64,000 bases of DNA, from assembly GCF_013149275.1 (NCBI RefSeq), contig NZ_JABGNA010000001.1, positions 248,001-312,000 of the forward strand, given 5' to 3'. Below, in pieces: positions 26,107-35,678 of the stretch. The DNA is from Mucilaginibacter sp. SG564. Lineage in GTDB: Bacteria; Bacteroidota; Bacteroidia; Sphingobacteriales; Sphingobacteriaceae. Within the stretch, counting starts at the first letter, position 1; every line of letters begins with the position of its first letter. Below the pieces are notes generated by a model. It did no database searches. It was not told where the DNA came from and was given only the letters and a program-made list of their open reading frames with translations. The position numbers and the translations under genes are program-made.

Positions 26107-28263
26107 ATGAGAAATTTTGCTAAAAGCTTTTTATGCGTAATACTGATCATACCGCTTGCATCTTCTGTTAGTAAAAGTCAAACAACTACGACTTACACAA
26201 AGTATGTAAATACATTTATCGGTTCGGAGGGAGTTACCGACCCTAAGATACTGGGTTATGAGTTGCCAAAGGGTTGGCGAGCTTGGTCGGGACTTACCTT
26301 TCCAGGTAGTTCGTTGCCTAATGCTATGGTGCAATTGAGTCCCATGACAAAGTTTCAACCCGCCGGTGCCGGATACGAATATGAAGATTCGGTTATTGTG
26401 GGCTTTACGCATACCAATAAAGGCCATTGGAATTTGGGCAATATTCCTATTCTGCCGCTTTCAAATCCGGGGGGGCAATTTGGTTCGAGGTTTTCACACA
26501 AAAAGGAAAGTGCTTCTCCCGGTTTTTACCAGGTATACCTGGATGATTACCATGTCAATGTAAGTTTAACATCTACATTAAGGTGCGGCTATCATAGGTA
26601 CGAGTATAAAAACAATGCCAACAGGCAAATACTTTTTGACTTGTCCAAAGCGCTTAGTCACCCGTCAACATGGAAAATTGAACAGGTTGGAGATTTTGCT
26701 TTACAGGGTTTTCAGGGCGGCGAAAACGTTTATTTTTATGCTATACTGAATACCAAAATTGAAAAATTAGAAAAGAAGGATGAGGGCGAGCGTACAGGTT
26801 TCGCCATAGTGCATTTGGCTAATGGTAACACAGGTTCGGTTGAACTTAAAATAGGCTTGTCATTTGTAAGTGTCGAAAACGCCAAACAAAACCTGGAAAA
26901 AGAAATAGGCGGTAAAACATTTGAAGCTGTTCGGAAAGAAGCAAACCAGCAATGGGAAACTCTATTGTCATCCATCCAGGTAAAAGGCGGAACTGATAAA
27001 CAAAGGCAGATGTTTTACTCTTGCATGTACCGGTCATTTCTGTGGCCGGCATTACGTAGTGATGTAAACGGAGAGTTTAAGGATATCAAAAATAATATCG
27101 TAAAAACGGGCATTATCTATTACACTGAACCATCGTTATGGGATACCTATCGAAATAAGGATGTGCTGTTAGAGCTTATCAGCCCAAATGTTACGCTTAA
27201 TGTTATTAAATCACTGAAAGATAAAGGCGATAAAACAGGTTTTATACCCACTTTTTTTCATGGTGACCATGCCACGTCTTCTATCGCAGGAGCTTATCTA
27301 CGGGGTATTGATGATTTTGATATTAAAGGCACTTACCAGTTACTGTTAAGAAATGCTAATGTAGAGGGTGGAACCCGCCCGTTTATAACTGAATATATCA
27401 AAAAGGGATATATCTCCGACCCGGACATCGCTGCACCTAACGTAGAAACCAAGGGCAAAGCCGGCGTATCAAAAACGTTAGAATATTCTTATGATGATTA
27501 TTCTGTTGCCCAGATCGCCAAAAAATTGGGCGATACCGTTAATTACAGAATATTGATGGCCAGATCCAAAAACTATAAAAATGTATTTGATCCATCAACG
27601 AAATTTATGAGGGGACGGTTAGAAAATGGGGATTGGGTAAAGAATTTCAATCCTCAGTATCCTTATTATGAATATATGTACAGGGAGGCAAATGCCTGGC
27701 AGATATCTTTCTTCGCTCCTCATGACATGCCGGGCTTGATTAAGCTTTATGGCGGATCAAAGAATTTTGAAGCTAAACTGGATTCGTTTTTTACCGTGCC
27801 ATGGAACCCTCATTACATTGCCCGGAATGTAGAAACTATGGTAGGGCAATATTGCCAGGGTAACCAGCCCGACCACGAGGCGCCTTTTGCCTATTATTTT
27901 GTTGGCAAACCCTGGAAATCACAAAAGATCATTGACCATATACTGAATAATTTATATGGCATGGGTAGTAATGGATTGGAGCTTAGCGGCATGGATGATG
28001 CAGGTGAAATGTCGGCTTGGTATGTGTTCAGTGCATTGGGGCTTTATCCATTTTCGGCAACCGATCCGGAATATATTGTGACTGTACCGCTTTTTGATGA
28101 AATAAAATGGAAAACCAGTACGGGGAAAATAGTAACGATAACCAAACCAGGGAAGGGGAGAGCCTTAACATCTATAAAAATAAACGGAAAGGAAAATAAA
28201 GGCTACTTTGTGCCCAATAGTTTGTTTGCCAATGGTGGTCATATCAATGTGATCACAAAATAA
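26107..28263 (+). CDS. Glycoside hydrolase family 92 (alpha-mannosidase type)
   Basis: The 718-residue product has a signal peptide (to about residue 24) and the full GH92 architecture: N-terminal beta domain starting YVNTFIGSEG, the GFTHTNKGHWN region near 100, and an (alpha/alpha)6 catalytic domain. The calcium-dependent catalytic motif is present as ELSGMDDAGEMSAWYVF (Asp pair near residues 629-630). GH92 enzymes are inverting exo-alpha-mannosidases acting on N-glycan or yeast mannan linkages. The gene stands alone between two terminators and is not joined to a SusC/SusD pair, so it may have its own control. Confidence 0.94.
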   Translation: MRNFAKSFLCVILIIPLASSVSKSQTTTTYTKYVNTFIGSEGVTDPKILGYELPKGWRAWSGLTFPGSSLPNAMVQLSPMTKFQPAGAGYEYEDSVIVGFTHTNKGHWNLGNIPILPLSNPGGQFGSRFSHKKESASPGFYQVYLDDYHVNVSLTSTLRCGYHRYEYKNNANRQILFDLSKALSHPSTWKIEQVGDFALQGFQGGENVYFYAILNTKIEKLEKKDEGERTGFAIVHLANGNTGSVELKIGLSFVSVENAKQNLEKEIGGKTFEAVRKEANQQWETLLSSIQVKGGTDKQRQMFYSCMYRSFLWPALRSDVNGEFKDIKNNIVKTGIIYYTEPSLWDTYRNKDVLLELISPNVTLNVIKSLKDKGDKTGFIPTFFHGDHATSSIAGAYLRGIDDFDIKGTYQLLLRNANVEGGTRPFITEYIKKGYISDPDIAAPNVETKGKAGVSKTLEYSYDDYSVAQIAKKLGDTVNYRILMARSKNYKNVFDPSTKFMRGRLENGDWVKNFNPQYPYYEYMYREANAWQISFFAPHDMPGLIKLYGGSKNFEAKLDSFFTVPWNPHYIARNVETMVGQYCQGNQPDHEAPFAYYFVGKPWKSQKIIDHILNNLYGMGSNGLELSGMDDAGEMSAWYVFSALGLYPFSATDPEYIVTVPLFDEIKWKTSTGKIVTITKPGKGRALTSIKINGKENKGYFVPNSLFANGGHINVITK

Positions 28264-28280
28264 CGGTAAATTGAATTGAT

Positions 28281-28320
28281 GAAAAAAGGAAATATTCAGC
28301 ACTGGATATTTCCTTTTTTC
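28281..28320 (+). terminator. Strong intrinsic terminator after the GH92 gene
   Basis: A 15-bp perfect stem, GAAAAAAGGAAATAT (28281-28295) with its complement at 28306-28320, closes a short loop and ends in six T. It lies 17 nt after the GH92 stop and isolates that gene from the next locus. Confidence 0.92.
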
Positions 28321-28497
28321 GTTAAGCCCATTCTTTGACAACGGGGCGGTTTTTCTAATAATTGTGACCTACCTTTTGTGCCTGATTGATTTTTTCCATT
28401 TTTTGATAAGGATGTGAGTAATTGCTTACTTATATTAGTCTGCTATTTATAGTTCAACTAATTATAACCAACCCTGGTCACTCTTAAACTTATTAAA

Positions 28498-30099
28498 ATG
28501 AAGGCGTTTATTGTTAATGCATGGCTTTTACTTATTGGCATAAGCGCTGCATTGGCGCAGCAACTTGATCCCGAGATAGCCCGCTTAAAAAATTATATCG
28601 ATCAAAAAACGGTTTATGATGCCCGCAAGCAGCAAAAAATAGATGAATTGCAGGTACAACTCGATAAAGCGGCCCCACTTAATCTGCAGCTGCGGTTTGA
28701 TATTTATTCCAAACTGTATGATGAGTATAAAAGCTTTAATTACGGCAAAGCCTTTAACTATGCCCAAAAGTTGCAGCAGATGGGTACCGCTATTAATGAT
28801 CCTACAAAAATAGCATACGCCAAGGTAAAAATGGGGTTTATCCTATTATCATCGGGCATGTTTAAGGAAACTTTTGATACACTAAGGTCTGTAAAACTGG
28901 CTGGTTTGCCTCGGTCCGTTAAAGAAGAATATTACCTGCTTACAGCCCGTACCTATTATGATTTAGCCGATTTTGACCGGGATAGCTTTTACACCAGTAT
29001 TTACAACAGCAATGGTAACCAGTATATTGATTCGGCCACCCGCTTATGTGATCACACTTCGTTCGAGTATATTTATTATAACGGACTGAAGTACATTAAA
29101 TCGGGCGAATTGAAAAAAGCCGTGCAAAATCTGCGTTTACTGATTGATCATCACCACCTGTCCGATCACCAGTATGCGGTAACCACATCTACGCTTAGCG
29201 ATATTTACATTCAGCATAACAAACCCGATAGCGCTGCAGCGTTACTGATAGGGGCTGCAATTGCCGATATCAAATCATCAACCAAGGAAGCAGCCGCCAT
29301 GCTCAACCTGGCCCAGTTGTTAGATAAAAGGGGTAATACCGATGATGCATACCTGTTTATTAAACAGGCAATGGATGATGCCGTTTATTATGGTGCCCGC
29401 CAGCGCAAGGTTCAGGTAAGTGCTATTTTACCGGTTATTGCCAGCGCGCGCATCCTTTCTGAACAGGGACAGAAACGAGCATTCATGTTCTACTCCCTGT
29501 TGTTAACACTGTTTGCGGTAGTGGTGGTGGTTTTTATTGTGATCATATCCAAGCAATTAAAGCGAATAAAAGCGACGGATAAGTTGCTTGTTGAGGCCAA
29601 TGCTAATCTGCGGCACACCATCGAAAAATTGAATGAAGCGGAAAAGATCAAGGAGGAATACATCGGGTATTATCTTAACATTATATCCGACTATATGAAC
29701 AAGCTGGAGCGTTTTAAAAACTCCATCGAACAACGACTTACCACGCGTAAATTTGATGATATAAAATTGCTAATCAGTAACATCAACCTTAAAAAAGAGC
29801 GCGAGGAGCTATTTAGTAATTTCGATAAGGCTTTTTTAAAGCTCTTCCCCAATTTTGTAACGGAATTTAATAACCTTTTCCCTACCGAACATCAAACCCA
29901 TCTGCTGCCAGATCAGCTTTTAAACAGCGATCTGCGGATATTTGCCCTGGTGCGTTTGGGTATTAGCGATACCGATAAAATAGCCCGGATCTTAGAGTAC
30001 TCACTCAATACTATTTACAATTACCGCACCCGCATCAAAAACAAATCGTACGATCCCGATGGTTTCGAAGCTCACATCATGGGCATTAACGCGGTGTAA
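28498..30099 (+). CDS. DUF6377 membrane-bound TPR/HTH regulator
   Basis: The 533-residue product has a signal peptide (1-20, ALAQ), a periplasmic TPR-like region (about 25-320), a single transmembrane helix (about 333-355, LLTLFAVVVVVFIVII), a coiled coil, and a cytoplasmic C-terminal domain with a helix-turn-helix-like segment (ISDTDKIARILEYSLNTIYNYRTRIKNK). This layout matches DUF6377 proteins next to SusC/SusD loci in Bacteroidota. It has the topology of a one-component transmembrane regulator, comparable in logic to SusR. It precedes and probably controls the SusC/SusD/GH97 genes. Confidence 0.88.
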   Translation: MKAFIVNAWLLLIGISAALAQQLDPEIARLKNYIDQKTVYDARKQQKIDELQVQLDKAAPLNLQLRFDIYSKLYDEYKSFNYGKAFNYAQKLQQMGTAINDPTKIAYAKVKMGFILLSSGMFKETFDTLRSVKLAGLPRSVKEEYYLLTARTYYDLADFDRDSFYTSIYNSNGNQYIDSATRLCDHTSFEYIYYNGLKYIKSGELKKAVQNLRLLIDHHHLSDHQYAVTTSTLSDIYIQHNKPDSAAALLIGAAIADIKSSTKEAAAMLNLAQLLDKRGNTDDAYLFIKQAMDDAVYYGARQRKVQVSAILPVIASARILSEQGQKRAFMFYSLLLTLFAVVVVVFIVIISKQLKRIKATDKLLVEANANLRHTIEKLNEAEKIKEEYIGYYLNIISDYMNKLERFKNSIEQRLTTRKFDDIKLLISNINLKKEREELFSNFDKAFLKLFPNFVTEFNNLFPTEHQTHLLPDQLLNSDLRIFALVRLGISDTDKIARILEYSLNTIYNYRTRIKNKSYDPDGFEAHIMGINAV

Positions 30100-30522
30100 G
30101 GGCTTTAATACCTTGCATTTCGTTATATCTCATTTATATTTTTACTACTCTGTATGTTATAAATATATCTGATTGTCAGTAATTTATAATTATATTTTCT
30201 TAATAAGGGTTTATATTCGTAGTTCAGTACCTTGCTTTGACCGCAAATACTACCTCTCTTTGAATCGGCAGACCGGCAATGGTGTTTGGCGCTAATATGC
30301 CGTCTGCATACACCAATTTAAAAACCAATTTCATGAACATGCATAAAGGCACAACACATCTGCTAGGCAGCTGCGCGTACTCAATTTTGCAATGCTGGTT
30401 TCCGAAGCATTGGTATGCGGCCATATCGTCCGCCTATCTGTCATCTGCATAAAATAAAGCGAACCCCATTAGTATTTATCCTTAATTAATTCCAATGAGC
30501 ACAAACCTTAAACCCAAACATT
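30100..30522 (+). other. Intergenic region upstream of the alpha-glucoside susC gene
   Basis: This 423-bp gap should hold the promoter of the susC-susD-GH97 genes. A 39-codon open frame on the plus strand (30333-30452, beginning MNMHKGTTHLL) is present but unsupported by any recognised family. The last 15 nt before the susC start contain AAACCCAAACATT, resembling the ACCCAAACCA stretch upstream of two other susC genes. No clear promoter pair was found. Confidence 0.4.
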
Positions 30523-33500
30523 ATGTATAAAAAACAACTACTCAAAAAACTGCTTATCAGCCCCTTATTTGTGTTGCTTTGCATAGCCGCAATGGCGCAG
30601 GGCATATCAATAAAAGGTAAGCTCACAGACGAAAGGGGCCTGGCGCTTCCCGGGGTTTCTGTAGCTATTAAGGGCACTACGCGGGGCACCCTAACCGATG
30701 CCGAAGGTAACTACACCATATTAGCCGGCAATCGGGATGTACTGGTGTTCACTATGATAGGATATGGCAGACAGGAAGAAACGGTTGGCAATCGTGTCAA
30801 TATCAGCATACAGCTTTCACCAGATCCACACAGCCTTAACGAAGTAGTGGTGGTGGGTTATGGTACCCAGCGCCGTAAAGACCTTACAGGCTCTGTAGGA
30901 TCGGTAAAAGGCGAAGCGTTCAAGAACCAGCCTATTACAAATCCTACAGATGCGTTACAGGGGCGTATAGCAGGTGTCGATATCGTTAAAAGTTCAGGTG
31001 CGCCTGATGCTACGCCCAGCATTGTGATCCGCGGTTTAGCATCGCTTAACCAACCTGCGCCGCTTTACATTGTAGATGGAGTGCGTGTACCCGATGGTAA
31101 TAACATCAATGTACAGGATATTGCTACTATTGATGTACTTAAAGATGCCAGCTCAGCCGCTATTTATGGCGCTGCAGCAGCCGGTGGTGTTATTGTGATC
31201 ACCACTAAAAAAGGCACTTCGGGTACGCCTACCATTAATTTTTCTGCACGTTATGGCATTACCAAACCCAAGCTGATCAAGCTATTGGATAAAAATGATT
31301 TCATTAAGCTGGAAAATATTGTCAATCCAACTTATTTCCAAACATCTCCCGGAACCCCAAGACCAGGTATTGATACATTGGCCAATACAGATTGGGTAAA
31401 AGCGATATATGATAATGCTTACGAGCAAAATTATAACGCCTCGGTAGCCGGATCTACTCCTGTAGTAAATTACCTGGTATCGGGGTTTTATAACAATCAG
31501 AAGGGTATTTACATCAAAAACTCATCGCGCATTGGTGGTGCACGTGTAAATACCGATCTGAAACTTTCCAGCTGGCTGAAAGTAGGCGAACAGTTGGCGT
31601 TGTCGCAGCGCAGCACATCGCCACCTGTAGGTACCGAGGCTCAGTTGCATAACGCGCCGTTCCGCACATTACCTGTAATACCCATTAAGGATCGTTTTGG
31701 CAAATTTGGCACCGTACCTCAAGGCTACGGACAGCTATCGCAATTTGGTGGACCTAATCCTGTAGGCAGCGCATTCTACGCTACAGCTAATAACCAAAAG
31801 AACAATGTTCAATCAAACGTATACGCCGAAATTACCCTGCCGTATGGTTTTAGTATCAGGAGTAATTTTAGCTACAATTACTACCTGGAAAACCAGGATT
31901 ATTTCCAGGACGCGTTTACCATTGGTAAAACAAGTTCATCAACTAATTCACTTACCAAATATTTTATCCAAAGCACACAATTCCTCAATAATGATGTGCT
32001 GAGCTGGAATAAAAGTTATGGTAAGCACAATCTGAGCGCGGTAGTCGGTTACGAAGTGATCGACAATAAGTATAACATGGTTAACGCCGCCGAAACTTCT
32101 ATCGGCTTACCGGGTTACTCGTTTATTCAAACATCAGGCTCAAACCTTTCTATCGCCGGTAAAACGGATAACAATGGTCTCATCCGTTCGAAATTCGCCC
32201 GTTTAAACTATAACTTCAATAGTCGCTACTATCTGTCGGGATCTATCCGCCAGGATGCCAACTATACCGTGTTTGGCCCCGATAAGCAAAAAGGTCGTTT
32301 CGCCGCTGGTTCTGCCGGATGGAACATTAGTGAAGAGGAATTTTTTAAACCATTACTACGGGTAATTAATAACCTGAAATTACGTGGTAGCTATGGTGAG
32401 TTAGGTAACAGTACCATTCCTGCATACTTATACGTATCGGCCTACAACCAGTTTAATGCTACCAATGGTATTGCCTCTGGTGCGCAGAACTTCTCGCAGG
32501 GCGGTCCGCTGATCATCGCCAATTCGGTGAACGCTATTCCCAACCCCGATCTGCATTGGGAAACCATTCGTGAAACCAACATCGGTTTAGATGGTGAGGC
32601 CCTGGGCGGTAAAATATATTACTCCATTGAATATTATAATAAGAACACCGATGGTATGTTGTACAACATCAATCTGCCCTTAAGCACGGGTTTTACCGCG
32701 CCATACATTGCCAATGTGGGCAAGGTAAACAACAGGGGTTGGGATATTTTACTGGGCTATCGTAATACCTCCGGTAAATTTGGATACGACATTAGCGTAA
32801 CCGGTGGTTTCAACAAAAACAAAGTAGTTAGCCTGAGCGGCCTGGCAACAGACGCTATTTATGATGGTATTAACTACTATAGTATAGGTGATGCGGGCTT
32901 TAACATGATGCCTAACCAAAATCTAACCATCACCAAAGCCGGTCTGCCATTTGGGTCATTCTATGGTTACAAAGTACAGGGCATGTTTCAAACAGATGCC
33001 CAAGCTGCTGGTAGTCCGCAGGGAAGCACTGCTAAAGCCGGTGACTTGATATATGAAGACTTTAACCACGACGGTAAGATCACTGCGGATGACCGCCAGG
33101 TATTGGGTAATCCTAATCCGAAATTGGTTTACGGTGTCAGTGCCCGGTTTAATTATAAGGGCTTAGACCTTGCTTTGTTATTCAACGGTGTACAAGGCAT
33201 AGATCTGTTTAACGGGGTTAATGCGTATAAACAGTTTCCGTTTGCTGATGGTAATACTACCCGCCAGGTATTTAATGCCTCGTATCTGGGATCAAACGGG
33301 TTAACCAGTCAGCCACGTCTTGGCGTAAAGAATCCTGACGGCACTTTCACGCTCGATCCTAATAAAAACTACCAAACCGTGAGTAGCTATTTTGTGGAGA
33401 ACGGTAGTTACCTGAAGCTAAAGAACGCGCAATTGGGCTACACATTTAGCAATAGTTTATTAAGCAAGCTGAAAATTAAGAGTGCGAGAGTATTTATTAT

Positions 33501-33666
33501 GGGGAATAACCTGTTCACCATTACCAAATACAGTGGCCTTGATCCCGAATTGGGTTTCGCAGCCTCTCAGCTTGGTTACTCTGGTGCTACTACGCGCGGC
33601 GTAGACGCAGTATCACAGTACCCGCAAACCCGTATCTATTCATTAGGCCTTGATGTTAATTTTTAA
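30523..33666 (+). CDS. SusC/RagA family TonB-linked transporter of the GH97 locus (no STN)
   Basis: The 1047-residue product has a signal peptide (to about residue 26, AMAQ), a carboxypeptidase-regulatory-like domain (about 30-105), a TonB-box-like LNEVVVVGYGTQRRKD, a plug (ALQGRIAGVDIV, VLKDASSAAIYGAAAAGGVIVITTKK) and a C-terminal barrel ending in LGLDVNF. There is no STN domain, in keeping with regulation by the DUF6377 protein instead of FecI/FecR. SusD follows after 10 nt. The GH97 enzyme downstream suggests malto-oligosaccharides or another alpha-glucoside as ligand. Confidence 0.96.
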   Translation: MYKKQLLKKLLISPLFVLLCIAAMAQGISIKGKLTDERGLALPGVSVAIKGTTRGTLTDAEGNYTILAGNRDVLVFTMIGYGRQEETVGNRVNISIQLSPDPHSLNEVVVVGYGTQRRKDLTGSVGSVKGEAFKNQPITNPTDALQGRIAGVDIVKSSGAPDATPSIVIRGLASLNQPAPLYIVDGVRVPDGNNINVQDIATIDVLKDASSAAIYGAAAAGGVIVITTKKGTSGTPTINFSARYGITKPKLIKLLDKNDFIKLENIVNPTYFQTSPGTPRPGIDTLANTDWVKAIYDNAYEQNYNASVAGSTPVVNYLVSGFYNNQKGIYIKNSSRIGGARVNTDLKLSSWLKVGEQLALSQRSTSPPVGTEAQLHNAPFRTLPVIPIKDRFGKFGTVPQGYGQLSQFGGPNPVGSAFYATANNQKNNVQSNVYAEITLPYGFSIRSNFSYNYYLENQDYFQDAFTIGKTSSSTNSLTKYFIQSTQFLNNDVLSWNKSYGKHNLSAVVGYEVIDNKYNMVNAAETSIGLPGYSFIQTSGSNLSIAGKTDNNGLIRSKFARLNYNFNSRYYLSGSIRQDANYTVFGPDKQKGRFAAGSAGWNISEEEFFKPLLRVINNLKLRGSYGELGNSTIPAYLYVSAYNQFNATNGIASGAQNFSQGGPLIIANSVNAIPNPDLHWETIRETNIGLDGEALGGKIYYSIEYYNKNTDGMLYNINLPLSTGFTAPYIANVGKVNNRGWDILLGYRNTSGKFGYDISVTGGFNKNKVVSLSGLATDAIYDGINYYSIGDAGFNMMPNQNLTITKAGLPFGSFYGYKVQGMFQTDAQAAGSPQGSTAKAGDLIYEDFNHDGKITADDRQVLGNPNPKLVYGVSARFNYKGLDLALLFNGVQGIDLFNGVNAYKQFPFADGNTTRQVFNASYLGSNGLTSQPRLGVKNPDGTFTLDPNKNYQTVSSYFVENGSYLKLKNAQLGYTFSNSLLSKLKIKSARVFIMGNNLFTITKYSGLDPELGFAASQLGYSGATTRGVDAVSQYPQTRIYSLGLDVNF

Positions 33667-33676
33667 TTGAAGAGTC

Positions 33677-35515
33677 ATGACAAAGAAAATATATCTATCC
33701 ATATTACTGGCAGCGGCTCTTACAGCAGGCTGCAAAAAGGCACCGCTTAACGCAAGCGACCCGTCAAAATATTCAACAAGCAATTACCCGGCATCGGTTG
33801 GCGACCTGCAGAGTGTGCTGGCAGCCAGCTATTCAAACCTGCGCGATCAGAACCTGTTCGGTTTCAACCTGTTGCCAAAGGCACTTTCGAACGCTACGCA
33901 TACCGCCAATTCAGCTTATAGTGGTGATGCTGGCTGGAACGAGATGGCCAATACTAACCTCAGTGTTACTAATTCTTACTCCACCGGCGCATATACCTCG
34001 CTGTTCACCGGTGTGAAAAATTGCAATGTTACACTGGCTGGCGCCGATTTGCTGACCAAGAAGGGCGGCCTCTCGTCCGATGATGCAAACAATGTGAACT
34101 ACATACGCGGTCAGGCATATTTTATGCGCGCATTTTACTATATGTGGCTGGAATGCCTCTTCGGCGAAAGCTATGTTAGTCCCAGTGCCGGCGGCGATAA
34201 AATGGGCGTGCCTATCTACAACGGTATTCCAGCCAGCCTGGCCGAAACTCAGGTACCCCGCGCTACAGCCCGTGCGGTATGGGATTTTATAGAAAGTGAC
34301 CTGAAACAGGCCGCGACACTCCTGAAAGGTAAAACCTGGACTGGTGTTGATGTAGGTCGTCCTACTGAGTGGGCCGCAAAAGGTTTACTGGGCAAAGCAT
34401 ATGTATACACACAGGATTGGGCGAATGCCAAAACCACACTGAATGATGTAATACAGAACAGTGGTAAAACACTGATGCCCTTTGCCAAATATGCCGACTC
34501 CTTTGATGGCAACCCTGCTAATGAATTTAACGAGGAATCGCTATTTGAATTAAATGTTGACCCTGATGGCAAGGGTAATGATTACGGTATTTACGGCGGT
34601 AAGGCGGCTAATGCCACCACCATTAACGGCCTCATATGGCCTGCCTGGGCATTGGGCGATGATGGTACCGAAGGTGCCGCGCAGCCTTTGGGCTATGGTA
34701 ACGAAGTAGTTCACGACCGTAATATCCCTCGTTTTGGTTTCAGCATAGGTTATTATAATTTGGTTAATAATCCTGCATTTGATAACTCAAAACCGGCCAG
34801 CTATAATAATCCTAAACAGGTGATGGATCCGGCTTACCGTACACAGGCCCTGGCTGTGCGCGCCAACAAAACTGCCGACCCGCGGTTGTTTGTAAACACT
34901 GTAGAACCATGGATAGATCAGGTGAAGCCCAATGGTTCTACGGTTTACCCAGCCTCAAAACCTAATTTTTATGCGGGGCAGGTAAATACCTATGGTTTTA
35001 GCTTCCGCAAATACTCGCCGGTAAATTATAATGTTAACAGCCCATCGCAACTGGGCAATGCCAGTGCCAGCGGCCCGGCCGATGCCTGGAATATTTACCT
35101 GCTGCGTATGGCCGATGTTTATCTGCTATATGCCGAAGCCTGTAAAGGTGGCGGCGACAATGCTAATGCGCTGGAATATCTGAACAAAGTAAAACGCCGT
35201 GCTTACAGTTATCCTATCAATGGCGCTTCACCCGTAGATTACGCATCACTTTCAGCCCCTACCGCAGCCATCGGCGACCCGGTATTGGGCAATAATCCAC
35301 TTTACTACGAGCGTTTCGCCGAATTGTTTAACGAGGGCTACTGGTGGTTTGACGTTTGCCGCTGGCGCATTGGTAAATCGGAAGCGACTTATTACGGTAC
35401 GGCACTTAATCTGAACGGAGCTATCAAATGGGACGATAACAAATCGTACACATGGCCAATTCCGCTGGCCGAGATTAACAGTAACAGCAAAATAAAACAA
35501 AACCCGGGCTATTAA
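33677..35515 (+). CDS. RagB/SusD family outer membrane lipoprotein of the GH97 locus
   Basis: The 612-residue product has a lipobox (LTAGC, Cys19) followed by KKAPLNASDPSKYS. The RagB/SusD helices include YIRGQAYFMRAFYYMWLE (near 145) and the C-terminal ELFNEGYWWFDVCRWRIG and YTWPIPLAEINSN...QNPGY. It is longer than the other SusD proteins here. The long inserted loops may shape the glycan-binding surface. It starts 10 nt after susC and is followed by a possible weak terminator and then the GH97 gene. Confidence 0.95.
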   Translation: MTKKIYLSILLAAALTAGCKKAPLNASDPSKYSTSNYPASVGDLQSVLAASYSNLRDQNLFGFNLLPKALSNATHTANSAYSGDAGWNEMANTNLSVTNSYSTGAYTSLFTGVKNCNVTLAGADLLTKKGGLSSDDANNVNYIRGQAYFMRAFYYMWLECLFGESYVSPSAGGDKMGVPIYNGIPASLAETQVPRATARAVWDFIESDLKQAATLLKGKTWTGVDVGRPTEWAAKGLLGKAYVYTQDWANAKTTLNDVIQNSGKTLMPFAKYADSFDGNPANEFNEESLFELNVDPDGKGNDYGIYGGKAANATTINGLIWPAWALGDDGTEGAAQPLGYGNEVVHDRNIPRFGFSIGYYNLVNNPAFDNSKPASYNNPKQVMDPAYRTQALAVRANKTADPRLFVNTVEPWIDQVKPNGSTVYPASKPNFYAGQVNTYGFSFRKYSPVNYNVNSPSQLGNASASGPADAWNIYLLRMADVYLLYAEACKGGGDNANALEYLNKVKRRAYSYPINGASPVDYASLSAPTAAIGDPVLGNNPLYYERFAELFNEGYWWFDVCRWRIGKSEATYYGTALNLNGAIKWDDNKSYTWPIPLAEINSNSKIKQNPGY

Positions 35516-35527
35516 TAATCAATTGAT

Positions 35528-35562
35528 AGGGGGGCGGGGCCTACAACCTGTTCCCCTTTTTT
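35528..35562 (+). terminator. Possible weak terminator or attenuator between susD and the GH97 gene
   Basis: A G-rich stretch (from 35529) and CCCC followed by six T (ending near 35562) can form a short GC stem with a large loop. It could reduce read-through from susD into the GH97 gene. The stem is short, so confidence is low. Confidence 0.3.
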
Positions 35563-35678
35563 GGAAAAACTTTCTGTCGAAATTTCAAGTGATGTATCCT
35601 AAAGCACCATCTATGAACTGTGGTTAATGACCGCACGTATCTTGCTGTTGGAAAGCCTGATCACTAAATAAAAAACTA

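Noticed and set aside
30333..30452. 39-codon plus-strand open frame upstream of the GH97-locus susC
   Set aside because: Too short, no family, Trp/Cys-rich composition unlike a leader peptide; kept only as a note in the intergenic entry.
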